In this document: positions 8,227-15,756 of the stretch, one piece after another
How the letters are laid out: each line of letters opens with the position of its first letter
Position numbering within the stretch: the first letter of the stretch is position 1
DNA from: Prodigiosinella aquatilis
GTDB lineage: Bacteria; Pseudomonadota; Gammaproteobacteria; Enterobacterales; Enterobacteriaceae
Length of the DNA: 64,000 bases
Assembly (NCBI GenBank): GCA_030388725.1
Contig: CP128857.1
Span: 3,100,001-3,164,000 of the forward strand
Direction: 5' to 3'
Position numbers and translations under genes: made by a program
The notes under the pieces: model-generated
What the model was told of the DNA's origin: nothing
The model's input: only the letters and a program-made list of their open reading frames with translations
The model's database searches: none

Positions 8227-8571
8227 GCTAATACCGCTGAACCCGAGCAACGAACCACATTGAAACACTAATATTAGCTGTATTGTCTCACCGATGTGTT
8301 GGCAACAAACAAGTGTATTTGACTGTATATTGAGTAGATATACAGTCAGGTTTTTATAACTTGGATAATGGTTCGGCTCTTAATATTAGCTTTTTTCATG
8401 ATTCCCCTGCTGTTTCTGGGATGAATGTTTTATATGTAATTCCTGAGCATCCATATGCTTCAATGTATTTGCATGGGCGTGATGGCGAATTTTTTTGGTG
8501 ATAAACCAATTGCAGTAGCGATGACTAATGCAGTGGTTTTAAATCACCTACCTAATAGTGGTGACTAAAAA
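8227..8571. other. Intergenic region with inverted repeat
   Basis: This separates the NifX-like gene from the transporter. It contains the inverted repeat 8320-8348 and, downstream of it, two short frames: MVRLLILAFFMIPLLFLG (hydrophobic, 18 residues, then stop) and a fragment ending YLHGRDGEFFW. Neither is recognised; they may be remnants of a lost gene. Confidence 0.5.
8320..8348. repeat. 11-bp perfect inverted repeat
   Basis: Arms TGACTGTATAT and ATATACAGTCA are separated by 7 bases, followed 3 bases later by a short T run (GTTTTT). It could be a weak terminator for the NifX-like gene or an operator for the transporter gene 220 bases downstream. Confidence 0.45.
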
Positions 8572-9555
8572 ATGAATCCAAACGAAACATTAACCAAGTC
8601 AGGTTCGGATGTGTCCAGAATTACCCTTTTCCCAATATCGTTTTTTTCTGTGGTTATGGGATTATCTGGTTTCACATTGGCATGGAAAGGCGCGGACAGC
8701 TTATTTTTCCATAATTCTGTAATATGGCTTATTCTGGCTTATGTCACATCCGTTGGCATGGTGGTAATATCTATCATTTATGCTATTAAGGCATGGCGTT
8801 ATCCGGAGGCTGTTCTTGAAGAAATTCGCCACCCGGTTCGCATAAATTTTTTCCCTGCATTTTCTATTAGCCTGTTGTTGCTTTCAGTCGTTTGGCAACA
8901 GGAAACCATGGTTGCAACCTATTTGTGGATGATAGGGGTTGCCTTGCAAATCACTCTCACCTTGTATGTGATGAGCAGTTGGATCCACCACACTCACTAC
9001 ACACTATCACATGCGAATCCAAGCTGGTTTATCCCTGTGGTGGGCAACATTATTATTCCTATTACCGGTAGTCAGCTGGGCTATACCGAGTTGAGCTGGT
9101 TTTGCTTTAGCATCGGGATCATTTTTTGGATCGTATTGTTGACGATCATCATGTATCGACTGTTCTTTCATGAGCCATTGCCCGCTCGAATGACGCCTAT
9201 GTTATTTATTCTATTGGCACCACCATCAGTCGGATTTATCTCCTATATAAGTCTAGTTGGTGAACTCGATGTTTTTGCACGGGTTATTTATTACATTGCA
9301 CTTTTCCTTGGCCTATTACTGGCGATGAACATATCCAGATTCATTAAAGTGCCTTTTTTTATCTCTTCATGGGCATATTCTTTTCCGCTAGCAGCATTAA
9401 CTATTGCCTCCATGAGGATGGCTCATCTGACATCACATCTGTTTTTTCAAGCCATATCGGCCGTGCTGTTATGTCTGTTGACTATTTTATTGACTTGGTT
9501 GGCGGTTCGAACAGTAAAAGCGGTGTTTGCTGCTGAATTGTGCCAACCGGAATAA
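8572..9555 (+). CDS. TDT/SLAC1-family membrane transporter (TehA-like)
   Basis: Integral inner-membrane protein of 327 residues with about ten hydrophobic segments, the usual size and topology of the tellurite-resistance/dicarboxylate transporter (TDT) family that includes TehA and plant SLAC1 anion channels. Family-like segments are FSVVMGLSGFTLAWKGA in TM1 and WFIPVVGNIIIPITGSQLGY near residues 155-175. The substrate is unknown; relatives move monovalent anions, sulfite or tellurite. It lies 35 bases upstream of a CoA-disulfide reductase with a rhodanese domain, so an inorganic sulfur anion is a plausible substrate here (inference from context only). Codon use is AT-rich like its neighbours and unlike the 22-42 kb region. 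Confidence 0.8.
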   Translation: MNPNETLTKSGSDVSRITLFPISFFSVVMGLSGFTLAWKGADSLFFHNSVIWLILAYVTSVGMVVISIIYAIKAWRYPEAVLEEIRHPVRINFFPAFSISLLLLSVVWQQETMVATYLWMIGVALQITLTLYVMSSWIHHTHYTLSHANPSWFIPVVGNIIIPITGSQLGYTELSWFCFSIGIIFWIVLLTIIMYRLFFHEPLPARMTPMLFILLAPPSVGFISYISLVGELDVFARVIYYIALFLGLLLAMNISRFIKVPFFISSWAYSFPLAALTIASMRMAHLTSHLFFQAISAVLLCLLTILLTWLAVRTVKAVFAAELCQPE

Positions 9556-9590
9556 GAGCTCGTTAATTGAAATACAGTAAGGAATTACAT

Positions 9591-11300
9591 ATGACGAAAA
9601 TTGTAATTGTTGGTGGGGTCGCCGGTGGAGCTTCAGCCGCTGCACGGGCGCGACGAGTTGCGGAAGATGCGGAAATCATAGTTCTTGAGCGTGGGGAATT
9701 TGTATCCTTTGCAAACTGTGGTTTGCCATACCATATCAGTGGTGAAATAGTGTCGCGGGATGCCTTGTTACTTCAAACTCCTGATAGTTTCAAAAACAGA
9801 TTCAATGTCGATGTCCGTGTGTTTAATGAAGTTATAAACATTGATGCCCAAAATAAAACGATAACCGCCCGGCATATGTTGACGGGGGAAACCTATCAGG
9901 AGTCTTATGATAAGTTGTTATTAAGCCCTGGCGCATCACCTATCAAACCGCCAATACCTGGCATTAATAGTCATCATGTATACAGTCTGCGCAATATACC
10001 GGATATGGATAAAATCCTTGTCGCACTAGCCGCAGAAAAACCTAAACATGCCACGGTTGTCGGGGGTGGTTTTATTGGGTTGGAGATGGTTGAAGCACTG
10101 CACCATCGAGGGATCAAAGTAACCTTATTGGAGCTCTCTGATCAGGTAATGGCTCCTGTTGATCGTGAAATGGCCAATATGTTACACCGCCATATATGTG
10201 AAAAAGGCATCGATTTGCGCCTTAAGACCGGTTTGTCCGCCATTTCTACTGCTGATTTTTATCCAGCCGAGCCTGAAGCGACCGCAGTGTATGACGAAAC
10301 CGTCACACATAGCCATAACCTGGATCTGATTCTGAGTTCCGGCGATATGTTGCAGACCGGAATGGTGATCTTGGCCATTGGGGTAAAACCTGAAACAACG
10401 TTAGCTGCTCAAGCTGGCTTGGAATTAGGTGTTCTGGGCGGCATCAAGGTTAACAGCGCCATGCAAACGTCTGAACCAGATATTTATGCGGTTGGCGATG
10501 TTGTGGAAACGGAGAACTTCGTTACCGGCGACGCGGCGCTGGTGCCGTTGGCTGGTCCGGCCAATCGGCAAGGACGTATTGCGGCCGATAATATGCTCGG
10601 TCGCCACGAGCATTATCACCGGACACAAGGCACCGCGATCTGCAAAGTGTTTGACATGGCAATTGGCAGTACAGGCTTGAATGAAAAAACACTCAAGCGA
10701 CTGAATATGGCCTATGAAAAGATTTATGTACATACCGCTAGCCATGCCAGTTACTACCCCGGAGCTCACCCGGTGACCTTGAAATTACTGTTTGATCCAA
10801 TGGATGGTCAGATCCTGGGTGCACAGGCAGCTGGTTTGGATGGTATCGACAAACGAATTGATGTTTTAGCTGTTGCGCAACGCGCTCGGATGACCGTTCA
10901 GCAGTTGGCCGATCTGGAACTGACGTATGCGCCACCTTTTGGCTCGGCGCGAGATGTGGTGAATCAGGCGGGCATGGTCGCCAGTAATGTGATGAATGGT
11001 GATGAGGCTATTTGTCACACAGAAGAACTATTGCTGGGAGCTGCTGATCACGTTGTGCTGGATGTTCGCAATCCGTCAGAGCTGGAAGCGTCAGGCTCCT
11101 TTCCTAATGCGTTGAACATTCCACTCGATGAGTTACGGGATCGCTTATATACGCTACCCGTCGATAAAGAAATTTTGGTGGCTTGCCAAGTCGGTTTGCG
11201 CGGACATGTTGCTTATCGCATGTTGGTACAAAATGGTTTTCAGGCTCGCAATCTGACCGGGGGTTATAAGACCTACCAGATGGTTACCGATACATTTTGA
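9591..11300 (+). CDS. CoA-disulfide/persulfide reductase with C-terminal rhodanese domain
   Basis: FAD-dependent pyridine-nucleotide disulfide oxidoreductase fused to a rhodanese (CoADR-RHD type), 569 residues. The FAD motif is GGVAGGASAAARARR (residues 8-22). The single active Cys is residue 43 in FANCGLPYHISG. The NAD(P)H motif is VVGGGFIGLEM near 158, and the dimerisation domain follows to about 450. The rhodanese domain covers about 470-560, with VACQVGLRGH holding Cys532. Characterised relatives, for example in Shewanella, reduce CoA persulfide or polysulfide with NAD(P)H. The start is the ATG at 9591 behind AAGGAAT; a TTG 24 bases earlier is less likely. Both catalytic cysteines are intact, unlike in the rhodanese and DsbB genes further on. 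Confidence 0.88.
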   Translation: MTKIVIVGGVAGGASAAARARRVAEDAEIIVLERGEFVSFANCGLPYHISGEIVSRDALLLQTPDSFKNRFNVDVRVFNEVINIDAQNKTITARHMLTGETYQESYDKLLLSPGASPIKPPIPGINSHHVYSLRNIPDMDKILVALAAEKPKHATVVGGGFIGLEMVEALHHRGIKVTLLELSDQVMAPVDREMANMLHRHICEKGIDLRLKTGLSAISTADFYPAEPEATAVYDETVTHSHNLDLILSSGDMLQTGMVILAIGVKPETTLAAQAGLELGVLGGIKVNSAMQTSEPDIYAVGDVVETENFVTGDAALVPLAGPANRQGRIAADNMLGRHEHYHRTQGTAICKVFDMAIGSTGLNEKTLKRLNMAYEKIYVHTASHASYYPGAHPVTLKLLFDPMDGQILGAQAAGLDGIDKRIDVLAVAQRARMTVQQLADLELTYAPPFGSARDVVNQAGMVASNVMNGDEAICHTEELLLGAADHVVLDVRNPSELEASGSFPNALNIPLDELRDRLYTLPVDKEILVACQVGLRGHVAYRMLVQNGFQARNLTGGYKTYQMVTDTF

Positions 11301-11329
11301 TAAGCACCAACAACTAGTCGAGGTATTTT

Positions 11330-11671
11330 ATGGCTAAGAACTACACAGAGATTAATCAGGAACAACGTCAATTCGGATCGGCTTACCACAAGGCCAGTCC
11401 AGATACCATGAATGCATTTCTAGCTTTGCATAAGGCGGCAATGTACGAGGGTGAACTCAGCATTAAACAAAAGGAGCTGATGGCAACGGCAATTGCGATT
11501 GCTGTCCGTTGTGATGGGTGCATCGCGGCCCATGTGGCAGCAGCGCTTAAGGCGGGAGCGAGCGAGCAGGAACTGGTTGAGACCATCGATGTTGCCATCC
11601 TGATGGGCGGAGGCCCTGCGGTGATTTATGGCACTCAGGCACTGGCAGCAGTAAAAGAGCTGGCCAGTTAA
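11330..11671 (+). CDS. AhpD-like carboxymuconolactone decarboxylase family protein
   Basis: Small alkylhydroperoxidase-like protein of 113 residues. The redox motif CDGCIAAH gives Cys61, Cys64 and His68, the CxxC-x3-H pattern of AhpD-type thiol peroxidase/reductase domains. The rest (AAALKAGASEQELVETIDVA, then GGGPAVIYGTQAL) is typical of short CMD proteins that form hexamers. It likely cycles a disulfide in peroxide or low-molecular thiol metabolism. It follows the CoA-disulfide reductase by 30 bases with an AGGTATTTT spacer and is probably co-transcribed. An RNA hairpin follows at 11685. Confidence 0.85.
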   Translation: MAKNYTEINQEQRQFGSAYHKASPDTMNAFLALHKAAMYEGELSIKQKELMATAIAIAVRCDGCIAAHVAAALKAGASEQELVETIDVAILMGGGPAVIYGTQALAAVKELAS

Positions 11672-11684
11672 TCGATGACCCAAT

Positions 11685-11710
11685 GCGGCAGGTAATTTTC
11701 CACCTGCCGC
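11685..11710 (+). terminator. Hairpin after the AhpD-like gene
   Basis: GCGGCAGGT (11685-11693) pairs perfectly with ACCTGCCGC (11702-11710) across an 8-base loop. No T run follows, so it may be an RNA-stability or attenuation structure inside the operon rather than a full terminator. Confidence 0.5.
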
Positions 11711-11723
11711 TAAGTAGGGCTCA

Positions 11724-12191
11724 ATGAATAGTTACCATGAGGTTAGACAGAGTCATGCCCACTGCATAGTTTGTGGCTCGCGTGAAAACAATCCTGATTC
11801 GTTAGAGCTCGTTTTCTCGCAACATCCGGATGGATCCGTCAGTGCGCCTTTTATGGTGAGTTCACAACATCAAGGCTATTCGGGACTTTTGCATGGCGGC
11901 ATAACCAGCACCTTACTCGATGCGGCCATGACCCACTGCTTATTCATGCAGGGAATAACGGCGCTGACGGCCGAGTTGACGGTTCGATTCATGGCGCCAA
12001 TCCGTGTGAGTCAGGCCCTCACAGTCTGTGCTAGGCTACTCGGCCAGCGCCGAAGCATCTATCAGCTCGAAGCTTGGCTAGTGTCTGGACTGCATATTGC
12101 CGGACAGAATATTGCCGCAAATCAACGCCTAGCACGCGCTTCTGCCAAGTTTATCGCGCCAACCGCAGGGAGTATGGCTCATGACTACTGA
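11724..12191 (+). CDS. PaaI-like hotdog thioesterase
   Basis: Hotdog-fold acyl-CoA thioesterase of 155 residues. The PaaI-type motif GLLHGGITSTLLDAAMTH (near residue 53) carries the catalytic His-Gly-Gly and Asp, followed by the core beta strands ALTAELTVRFMAPIRV. The N-terminus has HCIVCGSRENN, a CxxC pair found in a subset of these proteins. It would hydrolyse a CoA thioester; the substrate is not evident. It overlaps the next gene by 11 bases, showing translational coupling. With the CoA-disulfide reductase upstream it adds to the CoA/thiol theme of the island. Confidence 0.82.
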   Translation: MNSYHEVRQSHAHCIVCGSRENNPDSLELVFSQHPDGSVSAPFMVSSQHQGYSGLLHGGITSTLLDAAMTHCLFMQGITALTAELTVRFMAPIRVSQALTVCARLLGQRRSIYQLEAWLVSGLHIAGQNIAANQRLARASAKFIAPTAGSMAHDY

Positions 12192-13059
12192 AGTCCAGAT
12201 CACTGTGCTTTGCGATAATCATGCTCAAGATGAGTTGCAGACCGAACATGGCTTTGCAGTTTGGATGCATTCGGCCGAGCTGGACTTGCTGTTTGATACC
12301 GGTTCGGGTGAAACACTGATCCACAACGCCGATAAGCTTGATATCCGATTAAATGATTGCCAACGGGTGGTGCTCAGTCATGGACACTATGATCATTCCG
12401 GTGGCTTGAGCGCACTCTGGCGGTTGGGTGTTCAATGCCCGGTGTTGGCCCACCCAAGTGTCATTTTACCGCGCTATAGTCGCCATTCCCACAAGCCGGT
12501 GCGCAGTATTGGTATGCCGACCCCGGTTGTGACTCAGTTATGGGATCTTCCACCCCAGATGAATCTTTGGTGTCTCACCGCACAAATGCTGACGCCCTAT
12601 TGGGGCACCAGTGGTGAGATCCCGCGCCAGGATACCTTTGAGGATGTCGGTGGGCCCTTCTTTCTTGATGCCGAGGGATTCGCACCAGATAATATCGAGG
12701 ATGATCTGGCTTTGTGGCTAAATACGCCGCGCGGTTTGGTCATCGTGTTGGGATGTTGCCACTCAGGGCTCATCAATACCATCGCCCATATCCGCCGACA
12801 GACCGGAGTTAACAAAGTGGCTGGGATCATCGGTGGCTTGCATCTGTTGCATGCCGATGAGCCGCGTTTGGCACATACCCTGGATTTTTTGCGGCGATGC
12901 CAGCTCGATTTCCTGCGGCCAGGACACTGTACCGGCGATGCCGTGATCGAGCGCCTGCAACGGCAATTACCCGATGTGGATGTGAAATTGCTCCATGTTG
13001 GCGCCCGTTACAATATTAAGGTTCTGCCAGTCACGACCCAAGAGACGTTGTCATTATGA
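12181..13059 (+). CDS. Metallo-beta-lactamase-fold hydrolase (DHPMR-aminobenzene-P synthase-like)
   Basis: Binuclear-metal MBL-fold protein of 292 residues. The metal motif is SHGHYDHSGG (HxHxDH, near residue 65), preceded by LLFDTGSGETLI. A later metal-ligand region is GCCHSGLINTI (near 195), and GGLHLL follows. The arrangement, with the late GCCHSG and GGxH motifs, matches the family annotated from archaea as 7,8-dihydropterin-6-methyl-4-(beta-D-ribofuranosyl)aminobenzene-5'-phosphate synthase. That reaction belongs to methanopterin synthesis and is unlikely in an enterobacterium, so the real substrate is unknown. It starts inside the thioesterase gene and overlaps the DsbB-like gene by 4 bases (ATGA). 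Confidence 0.82.
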   Translation: MTTEVQITVLCDNHAQDELQTEHGFAVWMHSAELDLLFDTGSGETLIHNADKLDIRLNDCQRVVLSHGHYDHSGGLSALWRLGVQCPVLAHPSVILPRYSRHSHKPVRSIGMPTPVVTQLWDLPPQMNLWCLTAQMLTPYWGTSGEIPRQDTFEDVGGPFFLDAEGFAPDNIEDDLALWLNTPRGLVIVLGCCHSGLINTIAHIRRQTGVNKVAGIIGGLHLLHADEPRLAHTLDFLRRCQLDFLRPGHCTGDAVIERLQRQLPDVDVKLLHVGARYNIKVLPVTTQETLSL

Positions 13060-13424
13060 TTGCCTATCTGCAAGGGATCTCCCAGCTGCGTTCATCCTGG
13101 AAGTTGTTGCTGGTCTCCGCTCTATTTCTAGAACTAAGCGCCATGGTGTTTCAACATGGGCTGGGATTATCACCTTGTGTGATGTGCATTTATGAGCGAA
13201 TTGCCACCATGGGACTGATAACCGCCGCGCTGGTTACCACTCGATTCATGGGCCCCTGGTTTTTTGCGGTTTATGCCGATTGTGCCGAACGACAGTGGTC
13301 ATTTCTCGGCTGGAAACTTCCCCAGTGGTTGGTGCCGACCTTTGCGCTATATCTGACGATCTGGCTGCTGCTCCTGATCGCTAATTTGGCACAAAAGGGG
13401 CACTTCAGAACCTGTGCTGAATGA
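13056..13424 (+). pseudogene. DsbB-like quinone reductase with an internal deletion
   Basis: Similar to E. coli DsbB (176 residues) but only 122 long. The N-terminal TM and first redox pair are intact: LELSAMVFQHGLGLSPCVMC, then IYERIA (Cys41/Cys44 equivalents). After TM2 the sequence jumps from about DsbB residue 60 to ADCAERQWSFLGWKLPQWL (Cys130 region), then the last TM. About 55 residues are missing in frame, including the periplasmic loop with Cys104 that contacts DsbA. Without Cys104 the protein cannot oxidise DsbA by the known route. It is probably non-functional, though the frame is open. It is the last gene of the overlapping thioesterase-MBL-DsbB run and is followed by a hairpin. 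Confidence 0.78.
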
Positions 13425-13437
13425 ATGACCATTGATT

Positions 13438-13460
13438 GCACGGAATCGAATATTCCGTGC
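13438..13460 (+). terminator. Hairpin after the DsbB-like gene
   Basis: GCACGGAAT (13438-13446) pairs perfectly with ATTCCGTGC (13452-13460) around a 5-base loop, 14 bases after the stop codon. No T run follows, so termination would be weak. Confidence 0.5.
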
Positions 13461-13496
13461 CGTGAGTTGAAAGGCATAAAGGAGGGAACTATATGG

Positions 13497-13815
13497 GTGC
13501 GTCCCCTGTTACTGATCGGAGCTTTTCTGAGTTGCCAGAGTGTATCTGGCCAAAGAGTGGCTGATTGATGTCCGGACTACCGAGGGGTTTTCAGTCGAGC
13601 ATGTGCCTGAAGCGAGAAATATTGAGTATCAGCGGATAGTACCGGAGGTATCCAAGCTGGGGATCAGCAAACAAGAGCCCATACAACTTTACTATCGTTC
13701 GGGCCATCGGGCTAAGGCCGTGTGTCAGGCACGGCTGCAAAACGGCGACTAACAGGTTATCAACCTAGGCTCTCTTGCTGCTGCGGAAGTCATCGTGTTG
13801 GGTCGTGCAAATTAA
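13497..13815 (+). pseudogene. Periplasmic rhodanese (PspE-like), degenerate
   Basis: A signal peptide (RPLLLIGAFLSCQSVSG, probable GTG start at 13497 behind GGAGGG) and a rhodanese domain (EWLIDVRTTEGFSVEHVPEA, then NIEYQRIVPEV) lie in different frames, so a frameshift separates them near 13545. The active-site loop reads YYRSGHR instead of the expected YCRSGHR: the catalytic Cys is Tyr. A TAA then interrupts the frame (near 13750) before QVINLGSLAAAE. Several independent lesions show an old pseudogene. Functional relatives transfer sulfane sulfur in the periplasm. It fits the sulfur theme of the island, whose periplasmic arm is dead while the cytoplasmic CoADR-rhodanese is intact. Confidence 0.82.
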
Positions 13816-13937
13816 TGAATTCTGTCGGCCGCGCCGCGTGAGCTCACGGAGTATTATGAATTAAAATACTTAATTATCAATTATATACAATATAACTATT
13901 GATCTGGGCGCGATCCTGTTTACCTGTTGTATGTTTA

Positions 13938-13963
13938 TACAATATAGCATATGCTATATTGTA
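13938..13963. promoter_or_regulatory. Perfect 26-bp palindrome upstream of dps-ahpC (operator copy 2)
   Basis: Perfect dyad centred at 13950/13951, core ATATAGCATATGCTATAT with flanking TACA and TGTA. It shares the core and spacing of the site before the DUF134 gene (7358-7383). The start codon of dps is 32 bases downstream, so the element overlaps the likely promoter and would act as a repressor site. Confidence 0.7.
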
Positions 13964-13995
13964 AGTTCGCAATCACTAGTGTGTGGAGAGCAATG

Positions 13996-14472
13996 ATGAG
14001 TAAACAAGTAATTGATATTGGTATTTCTGAGTCAGCCCGGTTGGATATTGCCGAAGGATTGTCCCGGCTCTTGGCAGACAGTTATACCTTGTATATTAAA
14101 ACGCACTACTACCATTGGAATGTTACCGGGCCAATGTTTAATAGCTTGCACTTAATGTTTGAAAATCAATACAACGAATTGGCTCTGGCGGTAGATCAAA
14201 TCGCGGAACGAATTCGTTCATTGGGTTGTTTTGCTCCAGGGACATACCACGAATTTTCACGCTTGACGGTGATGCCGGAAGATCATGATGTTCCTGCGGC
14301 CACGGTCATGATTGCAAATCTTGTCATGGGCCAGGAAGCTGTTGTTAAAACAGCTCGTTCCTTATTTCCTATAGTCGATGCCGCCAATGATGAGGCAACT
14401 GCTGATTTGTTGACACAGCGTATCCAATTACACGAGAAAACGGCCTGGATGCTACGTAGCTTGCTTGAGTAA
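13996..14472 (+). CDS. dps: Dps-family ferritin-like DNA-protection protein
   Basis: Dodecameric iron-storing protein that oxidises Fe(II) with peroxide; 158 residues. The ferroxidase-centre pattern is complete: HYYHWNVTGPMFNSLHLMFE gives the His ligands and Glu, followed by VDQIAERIRSLG (Asp, Glu). The N-terminus is short and hardly basic, so direct DNA binding as in E. coli Dps is uncertain. GGAGAG at 13985-13990 best serves the ATG at 13996, although ATG 13993 is adjacent. It is preceded by the 26-bp palindrome and followed after 36 bases by ahpC, a joint peroxide-defence unit. Confidence 0.87.
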   Translation: MSKQVIDIGISESARLDIAEGLSRLLADSYTLYIKTHYYHWNVTGPMFNSLHLMFENQYNELALAVDQIAERIRSLGCFAPGTYHEFSRLTVMPEDHDVPAATVMIANLVMGQEAVVKTARSLFPIVDAANDEATADLLTQRIQLHEKTAWMLRSLLE

Positions 14473-14508
14473 TTGTTCATTGGTGTTCACATTTACGAGG
14501 AAAGCAGA

Positions 14509-15213
14509 ATGAGCTGTGATACCGGAATAAAAGCCAGAAAACCCTTAAAGAAAGAATTAACTATTTCTCATCAATATGAACAATCGGAGAAGAAGCCTAT
14601 GAGTTCAAGTATGGTTCGACAAGAAATGCCTTCATTTACCCTGGAGGCATATGATGCAAAATCAGGGCATTTTATTTCAGTATCAAGCGATGCCTATAAA
14701 GGCAAATGGGCGGTGATCTGTTTTTATCCGGCAGATTTTACGTTTGTTTGTCCGACAGAAATTGCGGCTATGAATGCTAAATACGATGAATTTCAAAAGC
14801 TCGGAGTTGAGATTTTGGCAATCTCTGTCGACTCGAAGTTTTCACATAAACGATTTGTCGAAACAGAACCCCTGCTGGCTGGATTGCAATTAACCATTGG
14901 CGCCGATACCACCAAGGCGGTGAGCGAAATGTTCGGTGTCTTAGTGGAGGAAGAAGGAGTAGCTCTACGAGGTCGATTCCTGTTTAATCCGGATGGCATC
15001 TGTGTGGCACAAGAAGTACAAGCAGATTCAGTCGGTCGAAATGTGAATGAATTTTTACGACAGGTTGAGGCTTGGCAATACGCAACCAAGACAGGGGAAG
15101 TTTGCCCTGCTGGTTGGAGACCAGGGAAAAAGACTCTGTCGGTAAATACTGATGCCGAGCAAATGACAGGCCGAGTAGGTGATTACATCACTATCGAAGA
15201 GATACTGAGTTGA
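14509..15213 (+). CDS. ahpC: 2-Cys peroxiredoxin (AhpC/Prx1 type)
   Basis: Thiol peroxidase. The peroxidatic cysteine is in FYPADFTFVCPTE (residue 81 from this start) and the resolving cysteine in GEVCPAGWRPGKK (residue 199), so it is a typical 2-Cys enzyme. It is longer than E. coli AhpC (187) because of a 30-residue N-terminal segment, MSCDTGIKARKPLKKELTIS and onwards, supported by a good GAGGAAA site. A second ATG at 14599 would give a normal-length protein, and both may be used. No ahpF reductase is adjacent, so it must rely on another thiol donor. It is co-transcribed with dps, and a hairpin follows at 15265. Confidence 0.87.
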   Translation: MSCDTGIKARKPLKKELTISHQYEQSEKKPMSSSMVRQEMPSFTLEAYDAKSGHFISVSSDAYKGKWAVICFYPADFTFVCPTEIAAMNAKYDEFQKLGVEILAISVDSKFSHKRFVETEPLLAGLQLTIGADTTKAVSEMFGVLVEEEGVALRGRFLFNPDGICVAQEVQADSVGRNVNEFLRQVEAWQYATKTGEVCPAGWRPGKKTLSVNTDAEQMTGRVGDYITIEEILS

Positions 15214-15546
15214 TTATTGATGTTAGAATAAAACCCCAGCTTTTACTTTGAGTTCAATATTGCTAAGCCACCATCTAAGATAGTGGCTTTATAACCAGTA
15301 GGACGCGAGATAGCAAGTTATCAATAAATAATCAGTTGGCTGGCAAGCATGTTATTCGAGTACTTATAATTAAGTTGGAAGCCATTGTCCGTATTCAAAA
15401 ATGACGGCATTACTCGGGTTGAATTTTGGAAACCTATCTTTAATTAACAACCACTCCTCGCTTTGGCAGGATGGATTACTTTGGCATGGTGGGTCGCAAT
15501 TCGATCGGTATTGACAAATACTATAAGTCAAAAGGAGAGCTGCCAC
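15214..15546. other. Intergenic region leading into IS21 remnant
   Basis: This contains the ahpC terminator and then AT-rich sequence with no supported gene. The part just before 15547 may be the degraded end of istA, but too little remains to be sure. Confidence 0.45.
15265..15290 (+). terminator. Probable ahpC terminator
   Basis: AAGCCAC (15265-15271) pairs with GTGGCTT (15283-15289), with additional pairing inside (ATC/GAT) and a short T/A run afterwards, about 50 bases after the ahpC stop. Confidence 0.6.
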
Positions 15547-15755
15547 ATGCTGAATGGCATGGCAAGAGACTTGGCATTGCAGCTAGAACAACCACAAATG
15601 AGTCAGGTTGATGTTCGAGGAGTGTTTAGGATGCAGAAATTAGCTCACGTGATACAAGGCGGATTGACCGATTACTAAAAGCGGCTCGATTACGCCAAGG
15701 AGGCGCTTGCCTTGAGGATATCCCCTTCCGCCGATATGAGTATTGGATTGCAAAT
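15547..15755 (+). pseudogene. IS21-family istB ATPase remnant
   Basis: After a good AAGGAGAG site the frame reads MLNGMARDLALQLEQPQMSQ, matching the start of IstB helper ATPases (LxGMAxALExQL). The frame is then lost, and in another frame RRIDRLLKAARLRQGGACLE appears, the IstB segment just before the AAA domain. Everything after that is gone. It marks a decayed IS21 element at the right border of the redox island, opposite the IS21-like end repeats at 6302-6366. Confidence 0.72.
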
Positions 15756-15756
15756 G

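Noticed and set aside
8321..8347. LexA (SOS) box resembling CTGTATAT...ATACAG
   Set aside because: The CTG and CAG ends are too far apart: a LexA box has 10 bases between CTG and CAG, and here there are 17.
12181..13059. Methanopterin biosynthesis enzyme
   Set aside because: Only the family label suggests it. No other methanopterin gene is present and enterobacteria do not make that cofactor.
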